Below the pieces are notes generated by a model, which saw nothing but the letters and a program-made list of their open reading frames with translations, was not told the DNA's origin and searched no databases. A stretch of 64,000 nt of DNA. Origin: an uncultured Flavobacteriaceae bacterium (GTDB lineage Bacteria > Bacteroidota > Bacteroidia > Flavobacteriales > Flavobacteriaceae). Location: positions 62,001-126,000 of the forward strand of contig CANNGA010000004.1 of NCBI GenBank assembly GCA_947504035.1. Direction: 5' to 3'. Below are positions 24,775-33,829 of the stretch, piece by piece; position 1 is the stretch's first letter, and every line of letters starts with the position of its first letter. Made by a program: the position numbers and the translations under genes.

Positions 24775-25617
24775 ATGACAAATTTTAACGGTACGATTTT
24801 AGAAGATGATATGCATATATCTATAACCAATAGAGGGTATGCTTATGGAGATGCATTGTTCGAAACACTTAAAATAGTTGGTGGTAACATTTTATATTGG
24901 GAAACCCATTATTTCCGTTTAATGGCGTCTATGCGTATTTTACGTATGGAGATTCCTATGCGTTTTACCATGGAATTCTTAGAAGCGCAGATCCAGCAAA
25001 CACTAAAGGCTAATGGGCTAGAGGGCGAAGATGCGCGCGTAAAAATGATGGTACATCGCAATGAAGGCGGTTTGTATTTGCCAGAACAAAATACTGTAGG
25101 CTATAACATTACGGCAAAGGCATTAGAGGACGCGGTGTATTATCTTAATGAAGCACCTTATGAAGTCGATTTGTTTAAAGATTACACGGTAGCGCCTTCG
25201 TTATTATCTACCTTAAAAACAAATAATAAAGCAATTAATGTGGTTGGTAGTATTTATGCCAAAGAGAACGCGTTGCAAAATTGTTTGTTATTAAATACAG
25301 CGAAAAGCGTTGTTGAGGCGCTTAATGGAAATGTGTTTTTAGTAAAAGGCACTACAATAAAAACGCCTCCATTGTCTGATGGTTGTTTGAAAGGCGTTAT
25401 GCGTACTCAAATTTTAGCACTTATAGAAAAATTAGAAGGCTATACACTAGAAGAAGCTTCCATATCTCCTTTTGAATTGCAGAAAGCAGACGAATTATTT
25501 ATTACAAATGTTATAAAAGGGATACAGCCTATTACAAAGTATAGAAAGAAACAATTTAGCACCACAGTGGCGAAGCAGTTGGTAACCCAATTAAATATAG
25601 GAATACGCTTGGGTTAA
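24775..25617 (+). CDS. Class IV PLP-dependent aminotransferase / aminodeoxychorismate-lyase-like
   Basis: 280 residues, the usual length of fold-type IV aminotransferases (branched-chain aminotransferase, D-amino acid transaminase, 4-amino-4-deoxychorismate lyase). The start has the family pattern NRGYAYGDALFETLKI. The PLP lysine is probably in LLSTLKTNNKAINV near residue 150, and the later segments SDGCLKGVMR and ADELFITNVIKGIQPI match the cofactor phosphate-binding region. Precise substrate cannot be told from sequence; PabC-like activity is plausible. Its end overlaps the convergent YqgE gene by 4 nt. Confidence 0.85.
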   Translation: MTNFNGTILEDDMHISITNRGYAYGDALFETLKIVGGNILYWETHYFRLMASMRILRMEIPMRFTMEFLEAQIQQTLKANGLEGEDARVKMMVHRNEGGLYLPEQNTVGYNITAKALEDAVYYLNEAPYEVDLFKDYTVAPSLLSTLKTNNKAINVVGSIYAKENALQNCLLLNTAKSVVEALNGNVFLVKGTTIKTPPLSDGCLKGVMRTQILALIEKLEGYTLEEASISPFELQKADELFITNVIKGIQPITKYRKKQFSTTVAKQLVTQLNIGIRLG

Positions 25618-26174
25618 TTGTAGTTGGGATCTTCTGGGGCATTAGACCAAATGCTATATTCCCCACCAAGTTCAAGCATTTTCTCTTTCCAGAAAGAAGC
25701 ATAGTCTTTTTCTATAATATTTTTTTTGTAAATATTTTTTGAAACCAACCAAGAATTGGCCTTTAATTCATCTTCTAATTGGTTCGAATTCCATCCAGAA
25801 TAGCCTAAAAAGAAGCGAATGTCTTTTTCATTAATTACATTTTCTGTGATTAATTCGGCAACACGGCCAAAATCACCACCCCAAAATATACCTAGAGATA
25901 TTTCGATACTGTTAGGTATGAGTTCTGGAACCTTATGTATAAAATAAAGATTGTCTTGTTCTACAGGGCCACCGTTATAGACTTTGAAAGAAGCGTTAAC
26001 CTCTGGTATTAAGTCATTTATTGTGTATTCTAGAGGCTTGTTTAAAATAAAACCAATAGAACCTTCTGAGGAGTGGTCTGCTAATAATACAATAGAGCGA
26101 TTGAAAGAAACATCACCAATTATGGCTGGTTCTGCAATTAACAAATCACCTTTGGTTGGTGTAGTGCTCGTCAT
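25614..26174 (-). CDS. YqgE/AlgH family protein
   Basis: 186 residues with the family pattern: KGDLLIAEPAIIGDVSFNRSI near the start, SIGFILNKPL, YNGGPVEQDNLYFIH, and FFLGYSGWNSNQLEDEL. The biochemical role of YqgE/AlgH proteins is not settled. The gene stands alone on the minus strand. A candidate promoter with TTG-N20-TAAATTTA spacing lies just upstream (-7 box at 26195-26202). Confidence 0.9.
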   Translation of the reverse strand: MTSTTPTKGDLLIAEPAIIGDVSFNRSIVLLADHSSEGSIGFILNKPLEYTINDLIPEVNASFKVYNGGPVEQDNLYFIHKVPELIPNSIEISLGIFWGGDFGRVAELITENVINEKDIRFFLGYSGWNSNQLEDELKANSWLVSKNIYKKNIIEKDYASFWKEKMLELGGEYSIWSNAPEDPNYN

Positions 26175-26518
26175 AGTTAAAGTATTAATTGAACTAAATT
26201 TAGCATTATTTTATTACAAATCCAATTTTTAGAGCATTGAAGTGTGATTTTGATAAAAAGATACATTTTTAGGCTCTAAAGACGAAGCATTAAACCCAGA
26301 TTAAGCCTTAGGACATTGTCGCGAAGATTTCAAATGCCATAACCATTACTATTTTCTTAATTTTAATGTAGTTAGGACTCCCGTTAAATTAAAAAACATG
26401 GCGTAGTGTTGTGTTTGCAGCAGTTAAAAAGCCATAATAGGTGTTCTACTCATCTAATTAGGGTTAAAATACTAAGCATAGGATGTCGAAATTATAAAAC
26501 ATATAAAATAGCGCAAAA
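26175..26518. other. Gene-free stretch between yqgE and the HU gene
   Basis: About 345 bp. The side near 26175-26225 probably holds the yqgE promoter. The rest shows no supported gene or repeat. Confidence 0.4.
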
Positions 26519-26520
26519 AA

Positions 26521-26545
26521 AATGCCTTCTCAATGAGAAGGCATT
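26521..26545. terminator. Terminator of the HU gene
   Basis: The 11-bp hairpin AATGCCTTCTC (26521-26531) / GAGAAGGCATT (26535-26545) with a 3-nt loop is flanked by an A run on one side and a T run on the other. It lies 26 nt after the HU stop codon and could act in both directions. Confidence 0.88.
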
Positions 26546-26571
26546 TTTATATGTATTTTGAAAACTAAGAA

Positions 26572-26844
26572 TTAGTTAACTGCGTTTGATAAATCAGATC
26601 CTGCTTTAAACTTAACGATGTTTTTAGCTTTGATTTTGATAGTTTCACCAGTTTGAGGGTTTCTTCCTTCTCTAGCAGATCTTTTAGAAACTGACCAAGA
26701 ACCAAAACCAACTAAAGAAACTCTGTTGCCTTTTTGTAAAGCACCTTCAATTTCGATAAGCGCACATTCTAAAGCTTTTTTTGCAGCTGCTTTAGTAATT
26801 CCTGCGTGTTCTGCCATTGCATCGATTAAATCTGTTTTGTTCAT
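26572..26844 (-). CDS. HU family DNA-binding protein
   Basis: 90 residues, exactly the usual HU length. MNKTDLIDAMAEHAGITKAAAKKAL forms the dimerising helices; VSLVGFGSWSV and REGRNPQTGETIKIKA form the DNA-binding beta arms with the NPQTG turn. It bends and compacts DNA as a dimer. It has its own perfect promoter and terminator, consistent with high, independent expression. Confidence 0.96.
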   Translation of the reverse strand: MNKTDLIDAMAEHAGITKAAAKKALECALIEIEGALQKGNRVSLVGFGSWSVSKRSAREGRNPQTGETIKIKAKNIVKFKAGSDLSNAVN

Positions 26845-26900
26845 AATATAAATTTTAGTTATTAATAAATTGGTTAAACCTTTTTTTGTTAAATCCTCTA

Positions 26901-26930
26901 CAAATTTATACGGATTATGCAGCCATGCAA
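26901..26930 (-). promoter_or_regulatory. Promoter of the HU gene
   Basis: On the minus strand TTG (26930-26928), 19 nt, TAAATTTG (26908-26901): an exact fit to TTG-N19-TAnnTTTG. Transcription would start near 26895, giving a 50-nt leader that is A/T-rich. Confidence 0.85.
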
Positions 26931-27033
26931 GTAATGGTAAGGCAAATCCAAGGTTTTGTTAATAACTTAGGGCATTTGTTAATAAAGCTATTGTGTTTTG
27001 TCGATGTTTTGTAAGGCGAGTAATAATAAGGGG

Positions 27034-27981
27034 TCAGCGCATTTTGGCGTTTTCTTCAAACGTATATCCGTTCAATAAAGCCGAGACCTCCATAAGCTTT
27101 TTTCCAGGCAATTTAAGTTTTAGAATAACGATATAACCATTTTTAACTGCGACTTTTAATTCTTTTTTAGAGGTTATAATATGTCCTATTGGCATGTCAT
27201 GCACCTCTATTTCTTTCTGGGCTGCGTAAATTTTTACATCTAAAGCTGCTGTTCCATTTTCTAATGTACACCAAGCGGCAGGGTAGGGGCTTAAACCTCT
27301 TATTTTATTATGAATGGCATCTATTGTGGTGTGCCAATCAATCTTACAATTGTCTTTATGCAGTTTGTAAGCGGTTTTTAAATTGTTTTGCTCTGTTTGT
27401 GGTGTTGTTTTAGCATCGCCTTTAGCAATAAGCGCTACGGTCTTTAGAACTAAAGCGCTTCCTAAAACCATAAGGCGGTCATGAAGTTGGCCTACATTTT
27501 CATCAGGACCTATAGATACCTCGTCTTGTAAAATCATAGCACCCGTGTCTATTTTTTCATCAATAAAAAAGGTAGATACTCCTGTTTTGGTTTCACCATT
27601 AATGATGGCCCAGTTAATAGGCGCAGCACCTCTGTAATTGGGGAGAAGTGAGGCATGTAAATTAAAAGTTCCATAATCTGGCATTTGCCAAACCACTTTA
27701 GGTAACATTCTAAAAGCCACTACAATTTGCAAATTGGCATTTAAAGCTTTTAAGGCGTCAAGAAAATCGGCAGCCTTTAAATTTGTAGGTTGTAATAAGG
27801 GTAGGTTTTGAGAGACTGCATATTGTTTTACAGCACTTTCGTTAAGTTTTCTACCGCGTCCTGCAGGACGATCTGGTGCTGTAATCACACCAACGATATT
27901 ATAATGGTTTTCTACTAATGCTTTTAATGTAGACACCGCAAAATCTGGGGTGCCCATAAAAACAAGTCTTAAATCTTTCAT
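27034..27981 (-). CDS. fmt: Methionyl-tRNA formyltransferase
   Basis: 315 residues, normal length. It shows the formyltransferase signature: FMGTPDFAVSTL at the start, APDRPAGRGRKL, the catalytic NLHASLLPNYRGAAPINWAI with Asn and His, and the DTGAMI loop with Asp. The C-terminal OB-like domain binds tRNA (GYIVILKLKLPGKK). It formylates initiator Met-tRNA using 10-formyl-THF. Its start overlaps the recQ stop by 4 nt, so it is in one operon with recQ and the ATPase gene. Confidence 0.96.
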   Translation of the reverse strand: MKDLRLVFMGTPDFAVSTLKALVENHYNIVGVITAPDRPAGRGRKLNESAVKQYAVSQNLPLLQPTNLKAADFLDALKALNANLQIVVAFRMLPKVVWQMPDYGTFNLHASLLPNYRGAAPINWAIINGETKTGVSTFFIDEKIDTGAMILQDEVSIGPDENVGQLHDRLMVLGSALVLKTVALIAKGDAKTTPQTEQNNLKTAYKLHKDNCKIDWHTTIDAIHNKIRGLSPYPAAWCTLENGTAALDVKIYAAQKEIEVHDMPIGHIITSKKELKVAVKNGYIVILKLKLPGKKLMEVSALLNGYTFEENAKMR

Positions 27982-29888
27982 AAGTGACTTAATTTATAAG
28001 TGTTTGTTGTTGTAAGGGTTATAATTTGTTGCTCTAACAGGTACTCTAATAATGGTAAAACAGCAGTTTCATGCTGCTGTAGTGCTTTACAAAGGTCTCT
28101 AGACGATTTGGCACCAGATTCTAAACAGTGAACAATTTGCTGTTGCAAACGTTCGGTACTAATAGCCTGTTGTGGCTTTTTGCGTGTGGCAATACACACC
28201 GAACAATGCCCACAGGCCGTACAGTCTTCTTCTCCAAAATAATTAAGGAGTTGTACACTTTTACACAACTGCTCGTTATTAATATAATGTATCATGGCCT
28301 CTACTTGTGCCGTTTTAACGGTATTTTGCTGGGTGATGGTTTTGGCTATTCGATTAATCGTTTTATCATCTTCTCTGGGAGTTACAAAGGCAATTTGCGC
28401 GTCTGTTTTCGCGTAGTTTAGCGTTATAATCTCATCACTATCAAAGCGTTTTAGCGCCTCTATAAGTTGGTGCTCAGAAACCGAAGCTTTGTCTGCAATT
28501 TTTAGCGTATTTATAGGTGTATCTGTATCAAATACCCCACCGTAAGATCTTAAAATAGATTTTAAAATCAATTCAAATTCGGGATGCTGTTCAAGATATC
28601 TAAAAATAGTTGTATTAGAAACGATACATTGTATAGAAACTTTGTTTTTAAATTGCTTAGATAGACTTATAATGCTATTACGGTCTAGTATAAGGAGCGC
28701 ATTGTAACACAGGATGCTGTTAAGCTTGTACACGTTACAAAAGTGATTGAAATCGAAATCATGACGCGTGTCTGTGCCTTCACCATAAGAGATTTGAAAG
28801 TAACTACAGAGTTTCCTGTAAATGAGTTTAACAAGTGCTACAGTAGGGAGGACTTTTAAAAACTGATTGCGAATTAAAACTTCATCATTTTTGTTTTTTA
28901 ATATGATGGCAAAGGCTTTGTCGCCATTTCTTCCAGCCCGACCAGCTTCTTGAAAGTAGCTTTCGATACTCTCTGGCAAATTTAAATGAATAACCGTTTT
29001 AACATCGGGTTTGTCTATTCCCATGCCAAAAGCATTTGTAGCGACCATAACTTGGCGCTTATTATGCATCCAAGCTGCCATATTACTATCTTTTTCAGTA
29101 GCGTTTAAGCCCCCGTGGTAGGAGGTGGCGCTAATGGCTTTCGAATTTAAAAAAGAGGCGACCTCTGTCGTCGCTTTTCGGTTTCTAACGTAAATTATTG
29201 AAGGTTGGGTGTATTTTTTTAAAATGGTTTCTAAACGGTAGTATTTATCCTCTTCATCTAAAACCATATAGCCTAGATTGGAACGGAAGAAAGATTGTTT
29301 GAAAACCTTAGGTTTTATAAAGTCTAAATGGGCTATAATATCGGTGACCACTTTGGGTTTTGCCGTTGCCGTTAATGCAATTACATTGGTAGTGGGTTGT
29401 AACTGCCGTAATACACCAATAGCTGCGTAAGCAGGTCTAAAATCGTTACCCCACTGCGATATACAATGCGCTTCGTCTACAGCAATAAGATTAACCTGCA
29501 TTTGCCGTATGCGGTCTTGTACCAACTCTTGTTGTAGTCGTTCTGGAGAGATGTAAAGAAATTTATAATTGCCATAAATACAATTGTCTAAAAGCGTATC
29601 GAGTTCGGTTTTAGATATGCCGCTGGTAATTGCAAGTGCTTTTATGCCTTTACGGTTAAGATGTTGCACTTGGTCTTTCATTAAAGCAATTAATGGCGAA
29701 ATAACAATACAAATCCCTTTTTTTATAAGAGCAGGGACTTGGAAACAGATCGATTTACCGCCTCCAGTAGGCATAAGAGCAAATGTATCTTCCCCCTCTA
29801 ATACAGCTTGTATAATGGCTTCTTGTTGGCCTCTAAAAGCCGTAAACTTCCAGTAGCGTTCTAATATGTTTATGGGGTGCAAACTCAC
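27978..29888 (-). CDS. recQ: ATP-dependent DNA helicase RecQ
   Basis: 636 residues. Helicase motif I is MPTGGGKS (residues 39-46), motif II VDEAHCISQWGNDFRP, with motif IV-VI segments (SIIYVRNRKATTEV, GMGIDKPDV, QEAGRAGRNGD). The RecQ C-terminal zinc cluster is CTACGHCSVC near residue 575, followed by a short Gln-rich C-terminal region that may be an HRDC remnant or WYL-like extension. RecQ unwinds recombination intermediates 3'-5'. It overlaps the neighbouring genes by 4 nt on both sides. Confidence 0.95.
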   Translation of the reverse strand: MSLHPINILERYWKFTAFRGQQEAIIQAVLEGEDTFALMPTGGGKSICFQVPALIKKGICIVISPLIALMKDQVQHLNRKGIKALAITSGISKTELDTLLDNCIYGNYKFLYISPERLQQELVQDRIRQMQVNLIAVDEAHCISQWGNDFRPAYAAIGVLRQLQPTTNVIALTATAKPKVVTDIIAHLDFIKPKVFKQSFFRSNLGYMVLDEEDKYYRLETILKKYTQPSIIYVRNRKATTEVASFLNSKAISATSYHGGLNATEKDSNMAAWMHNKRQVMVATNAFGMGIDKPDVKTVIHLNLPESIESYFQEAGRAGRNGDKAFAIILKNKNDEVLIRNQFLKVLPTVALVKLIYRKLCSYFQISYGEGTDTRHDFDFNHFCNVYKLNSILCYNALLILDRNSIISLSKQFKNKVSIQCIVSNTTIFRYLEQHPEFELILKSILRSYGGVFDTDTPINTLKIADKASVSEHQLIEALKRFDSDEIITLNYAKTDAQIAFVTPREDDKTINRIAKTITQQNTVKTAQVEAMIHYINNEQLCKSVQLLNYFGEEDCTACGHCSVCIATRKKPQQAISTERLQQQIVHCLESGAKSSRDLCKALQQHETAVLPLLEYLLEQQIITLTTTNTYKLSHL

Positions 29889-30427
29889 TGTAATTCTAAG
29901 GTGTTTAAAATAAAAGCACTACGGTCTTTAACCGTACCAAAAGGCACGTCTATAGGTGTGTAATGATAGGCATTATAGGTTTTTAGAATATGCTGATGAA
30001 TCTGTTGGGCTTGTGCAAAACTTTCGTAACGTTCGTTATCTGTTTTATAAATGGCCTCCCATGGTTTTAAAATAAAAACAGCATCGTAGGTTGTGCGAAG
30101 CGCCGCTGTCTTAAAATGAGAGGGGTAAGGCGTATTGCTATACTCCAAATAGGCCAAAACATCATGAATTCCTCTGTCAAAAAAAACAATGTCATGAGGC
30201 ATCGTACTAGCCGTTTTGTATTGGAGGCGTCTTCCCTCTAATAAACGTTCGCTAAATAACAGCGGTTGTGTTAAGAAAAGTTGTGTAATGCCTTCTTGCT
30301 GTGCTTGTAGCGTTACCGTTCTGGAAATTTCTTCCATACAGGCCTGTTTTTGCGCCAACAATGCATTAATGATAGAGGATTTTCCTGTGCCAGGCCCTCC
30401 TGTGATTACAATTTTTTTTATGCCCAA
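29885..30427 (-). CDS. Small AAA-type ATPase / nucleotide kinase-like protein
   Basis: 180 residues. Walker A is GGPGTGKSS (residues 10-18). The segments VFFDRGIHDVLAYLEY and AVFILKPWEAIYKTDNERYES are typical of the AAA_28 family, which resembles nucleoside and NMN kinases. The substrate is unknown. It is the first gene of the operon ATPase-recQ-fmt, with 4-nt overlaps that imply translational coupling. Confidence 0.85.
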   Translation of the reverse strand: MGIKKIVITGGPGTGKSSIINALLAQKQACMEEISRTVTLQAQQEGITQLFLTQPLLFSERLLEGRRLQYKTASTMPHDIVFFDRGIHDVLAYLEYSNTPYPSHFKTAALRTTYDAVFILKPWEAIYKTDNERYESFAQAQQIHQHILKTYNAYHYTPIDVPFGTVKDRSAFILNTLELQ

Positions 30428-30492
30428 TCCTCTTGAAAATTTGATGTAAAAATCGTAATTTAAGTTCTATAAAAAAAATAGAAAGTAAAGCT

Positions 30493-30500
30493 TATATTTG
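30493..30500 (+). promoter_or_regulatory. Possible -7 box for the DUF493 gene
   Basis: TATATTTG matches the -7 consensus and lies 17 nt upstream of the ATG, implying a very short leader. No TTG at -33. Confidence 0.45.
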
Positions 30501-30517
30501 CTGATTAAAAAACGGTT

Positions 30518-30811
30518 ATGAGTGTAGCGCCAAATTCAGAAGAATTTTACAAGAAATTAAAGGAACAATTGTATGATACAACATTGTGGCCTAGTGAATA
30601 TTTGTATAAATTTATTTTGAAAACGACCCCTTCTGAAATACAGAAAATTGAAGCTTTATTTAATAATATGGGGGCCGTGATTACTAAAGTAGCTTCTAAA
30701 AACGGAAAATACACCAGCATTTCTATAAATGTACGTTTAAAAAACCCAGAAATGGTGATCGAAAGGTATAAAGCTGTTGCAGAAAATGTAGAAGGTGTTA
30801 TAAGTCTTTAA
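30518..30811 (+). CDS. DUF493 family protein
   Basis: 97 residues with the DUF493 (YbeD-like) ferredoxin-like fold pattern: LWPSEYLYKFILKTT, a central helix (SEIQKIEALFNNMG), VASKNGKYTSISINVRL and the final helix. It is thought to be a small ligand-binding or regulatory domain; no enzymatic residues are known. It lies 55 nt upstream of the DUF4290 gene and may be co-transcribed with it and murA. Confidence 0.88.
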   Translation: MSVAPNSEEFYKKLKEQLYDTTLWPSEYLYKFILKTTPSEIQKIEALFNNMGAVITKVASKNGKYTSISINVRLKNPEMVIERYKAVAENVEGVISL

Positions 30812-30866
30812 TTTTTTTTGTATTTTGCGGTTTACTTCGATAGCATTTTAATACTACAAGACCATT

Positions 30867-31517
30867 TTGATAGATAATTTAGAGTACAACACAGAGCGAG
30901 AGCATTTGATTATTCCTGAGTATGGACGTCATTTACAAAAAATGATTACGCATGCAAAGACCAGAGAAACCAAAGAAGAACGCGAAAAACTTGCTAAATC
31001 CATTATAGCAGTTATGGGAAATTTGCAACCGCATTTAAGAGATGTTGCAGATTTTCAACATAAATTATGGGATCAGTTATTTATCATGTCTGATTTTGAA
31101 TTAGATGTAGATTCACCGTACCCTAAACCGTCTCGTGAATTACTTTCTGAGCGGCCAGCTACTTTGGAATATCCTCAAAATTTTCCGAAATACCGTTTTT
31201 ATGGGAACAACATAAAAACCATGATAGATGTCGCTAATACCTGGGAAGAAGGAGATATGAAAGAAGCTTTAGTGTATACTATTGCCAACCATATGAAAAA
31301 ATGCTTCTTAAACTGGAATAAGGATACTGTAGAGGATACAGTTATTTTTGACCATTTGTACGAGCTTTCTAATGGGCGTATTGATTTTAGAGATTCAAAA
31401 GAAGACCTGTCAGACTCTGGCAGTTTATTGCGTTCTAAAAGTAAATACAATAATAATAACAACAATAACAACAAGAAAAAGAAGAACACTAACCACCGTT
31501 CAAGAAAACGTTACTAA
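30867..31517 (+). CDS. DUF4290 family protein with poly-Asn/Lys tail
   Basis: 216 residues. LEYNTEREHLIIPEYGRHLQ and the KCFLNWNKDTV segment are hallmarks of DUF4290, a conserved Bacteroidota family of unknown function. The only suitable start is a TTG at 30867, since the next in-frame ATG would cut away the conserved N-terminus. The C-terminus has an unusual run of eight Asn followed by Lys (about 195-207) and ends in basic residues, suggesting a flexible nucleic-acid or surface-contacting tail. MurA follows 13 nt downstream, a neighbourhood I associate with this family. Confidence 0.88.
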   Translation: MIDNLEYNTEREHLIIPEYGRHLQKMITHAKTRETKEEREKLAKSIIAVMGNLQPHLRDVADFQHKLWDQLFIMSDFELDVDSPYPKPSRELLSERPATLEYPQNFPKYRFYGNNIKTMIDVANTWEEGDMKEALVYTIANHMKKCFLNWNKDTVEDTVIFDHLYELSNGRIDFRDSKEDLSDSGSLLRSKSKYNNNNNNNNKKKKNTNHRSRKRY

Positions 31518-31530
31518 GCGCGCTTAATCC

Positions 31531-32838
31531 ATGGGAACATTCAAAATAGAAGGAGGCCACCAATTAAAAGGAAGCATCCAGCCTCAAGGTGCTAAAAATG
31601 AAGCATTGCAGATTTTATGTGCTGTTTTATTAACACCAGAACAAGTTACAATTCACAACATTCCAGACATTATTGATGTGAATAAGCTTATCAAACTTTT
31701 AAAAAAGTTAGGCGTTAAAGTAACACCTGTTTCTAAAGGAACGTATACGTTTCAAGCAGATGCCGTAGACTTAGATTATTTAGAATCGGATCAATTTAAA
31801 ATAGACGGTAGAGGTTTAAGAGGGTCTATAATGATTGTTGGACCGTTGTTGGCGCGTTTTGGAAGAGGGTACATCCCAAAACCAGGAGGTGATAAAATAG
31901 GCCGCAGACGTTTAGATACACATTTTGAAGGGCTTATTAAGTTAGGAGCCAAATTTGGATATAGTAAAGAAGATCAGTTTTACGGTGTAGAGGCAAAACG
32001 CTTAAAAGGCACTTACATGCTTCTCGAAGAAGCCTCTGTAACAGGCACTGCAAATATTGTGATGGCTGCTGTTTTAGCCGAAGGACAAACCACTATTTAC
32101 AACGCTGCCTGCGAACCTTATTTGCAACAACTGTGTAAGATGTTGAACAGAATGGGAGCTAAAATTAGCGGTGTTGGTTCTAACATGTTAATTATAGACG
32201 GGGTAGAAAGCCTTGGAGGTACAGACCATACAATGCTTCCAGATATGATAGAAATAGGAAGTTGGATTGGTTTGGCCGCAATGACTAAAAGTGAACTCAC
32301 GATCAAGAATGTGAGTTGGAATGACTTAGGCGTGATTCCAAGTGTTTTTAGAAAGTTGGGCATAACAGTAGAAAAACAAGGCGATGATATTTTCATTCCA
32401 GCACATACCGATGGATATGAAATACAAAGTTTTATAGATGGGTCTATACTTACCATATCTGATGCCCCTTGGCCAGGATTTACACCAGATTTACTCAGTA
32501 TCATTCTTGTTGTGGCGACCCAAGCCAGAGGCAGTGTGTTGATACATCAAAAAATGTTTGAAAGCCGCTTGTTTTTTGTCGATAAATTGATTGACATGGG
32601 GGCTAAAATTATACTTTGTGATCCGCATAGAGCTACCGTTATTGGTCATGATTTTAAATCGACTTTAAAAGCTACGACAATGACGTCTCCAGATATTAGA
32701 GCAGGTGTCTCATTATTAATAGCAGCACTATCTGCTAAAGGGACTTCTACAATACAAAATATAGAGCAAATAGATCGTGGTTACGAAAATATAGACGAAC
32801 GCTTAAAAGCTATAGGCGCTAAAATAGAGCGCGTTTAG
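31531..32838 (+). CDS. murA: UDP-N-acetylglucosamine 1-carboxyvinyltransferase MurA
   Basis: 435 residues, the usual length. It catalyses the first committed step of peptidoglycan synthesis, moving enolpyruvate from PEP to UDP-GlcNAc. Lys22 in AKNEAL and the RGSIMIVGPLLARFGRG segment are conserved. The active-site loop reads PKPGGDKIGRRRLDTH, so the residue that is Cys115 in E. coli is Asp121 here. That substitution is known to make MurA insensitive to fosfomycin. It is the last gene of the DUF493-DUF4290-murA run. Confidence 0.96.
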   Translation: MGTFKIEGGHQLKGSIQPQGAKNEALQILCAVLLTPEQVTIHNIPDIIDVNKLIKLLKKLGVKVTPVSKGTYTFQADAVDLDYLESDQFKIDGRGLRGSIMIVGPLLARFGRGYIPKPGGDKIGRRRLDTHFEGLIKLGAKFGYSKEDQFYGVEAKRLKGTYMLLEEASVTGTANIVMAAVLAEGQTTIYNAACEPYLQQLCKMLNRMGAKISGVGSNMLIIDGVESLGGTDHTMLPDMIEIGSWIGLAAMTKSELTIKNVSWNDLGVIPSVFRKLGITVEKQGDDIFIPAHTDGYEIQSFIDGSILTISDAPWPGFTPDLLSIILVVATQARGSVLIHQKMFESRLFFVDKLIDMGAKIILCDPHRATVIGHDFKSTLKATTMTSPDIRAGVSLLIAALSAKGTSTIQNIEQIDRGYENIDERLKAIGAKIERV

Positions 32839-32905
32839 GACTACTGCGAAAGTTAACCATTAGCGTATTTAAGTTTTGAAAAACATCACATGGTTCTACG
32901 ATGGA

Positions 32906-32973
32906 TTTAATGCCATTGTAGATGTGTCGTGCTAGACTAAAATCAAGACAATAGCAGTATGCATGGCATTAAA
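32906..32973. repeat. 11-bp inverted repeat downstream of murA
   Basis: TTTAATGCCAT (32906-32916) and ATGGCATTAAA (32963-32973) are perfect complements with 46 nt between them. It could be a long hairpin ending the murA transcript or that of the convergent gene at 33012. The role is uncertain. Confidence 0.5.
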
Positions 32974-33011
32974 AGTGCCTTAGCGGGAAGCGCCAATACC
33001 TTTTTATCTGT

Positions 33012-33362
33012 TTAGTCCTGCAATAGTGCTATGGCTGCCGTTTGTTTTTTGCGTTTGCGTTTGCCTGTAAATAGGTATAAAGCGGTACTAACGGTTAGAC
33101 CACCAGCTGTTGTTGCGACCCATTCGCTAGTATCAAAGCGTTTGCCATCATACAACTCTTTAGCGAGACCAGCCGCCGTTGCTGTAGCAAGGCTATACCA
33201 AAAGGCTTTCTTAGTACTTTTTGTTTGCGAATAGAAAAAGGCATAGCTTACGCCAGAGATAACTGCACCAGCACCAAAATGTAATTTTTCATCAGGCGTG
33301 ATATTTTGAGAGTGCGATAGTGTAACGATACAAGCTGCAAAAATTGAGAGGATAATTTTCAT
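33012..33362 (-). CDS. Small exported membrane protein
   Basis: 116 residues. A signal peptide covers residues 1-19 (ending SHSQ). DEKLHFGAGAVISGVSYAFFY and a second hydrophobic segment, the Gly-Leu-Ala-Lys-Glu motif GLAKELYDG, and a third segment (WVATTAGGLTVSTALYLF) suggest a small envelope protein similar to periplasmic/membrane proteins with an HxGA..G..AKE pattern (DUF2279/VanZ-like). The function is not known. The tail is basic (KRKRKKQ). Confidence 0.65.
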   Translation of the reverse strand: MKIILSIFAACIVTLSHSQNITPDEKLHFGAGAVISGVSYAFFYSQTKSTKKAFWYSLATATAAGLAKELYDGKRFDTSEWVATTAGGLTVSTALYLFTGKRKRKKQTAAIALLQD

Positions 33363-33616
33363 GATATGAAGGATGGTTAGTAACCTGCAAGGTAATTGTA
33401 AGGCGCTAATGCAAATTATTTTTTAGTTCAAGTGTGCACTTTTTGAGATTAGTTGTGCATTTTAATCTGAATGATGCCTTAAGCGCTCTTTTTTAAAACC
33501 TAAAAAAGCAGCCGTAACGTGTTTTATTGATGTTTATGTCATGATAACGACAGATTAAAAGAAGGCTTTAATATAAATGCGTAAATTTGCAAATAAACAA
33601 CTATAGTGTTGTTTTG

Positions 33617-33736
33617 TATACGTAAAGGTCGTGTTACCTAAAGGAGCATAATTAGGAATCATGTGTAACTCATGAGCTGTCGCGCAACTGTAAATAGTTT
33701 TTACTATAAGCCAGATACTAGCCTTTACGATAGTAT
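33617..33736 (+). ncRNA. Cobalamin riboswitch
   Basis: The closing stem pairs CGTAAAGG (33621-33628) with CCTTTACG (33722-33729). Between them are the family's conserved parts: TAGGAATCATGTGTAACTCATGAGCTG, then CGCGCAACTGTAAAT, and the B12 box GCCAGATACTAGCC (33710-33723, compare GCCAGgAgACCtGCC). These elements in this order identify an AdoCbl-type riboswitch. A short hairpin (GCTTT/AAAGC) follows at 33742-33757 and may be the expression platform. The only plus-strand gene downstream is a PAS-domain protein. Confidence 0.88.
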
Positions 33737-33829
33737 ACATTAGCTTTCGCGATAAAGCGCTTGGTTATAAACACTATGAAATGCATAGTGTACGCCTTCT
33801 TTTATCCAGATTTAAAAAAAAATGAAGTC

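Noticed and set aside
31199-31489. Minus-strand Leu-rich 96-codon frame
   Set aside because: It is the antisense of the Asn/Lys tract and other parts of the DUF4290 gene.
33555-33740. Minus-strand 61-codon frame
   Set aside because: It lies across the plus-strand cobalamin riboswitch and has no coding features.
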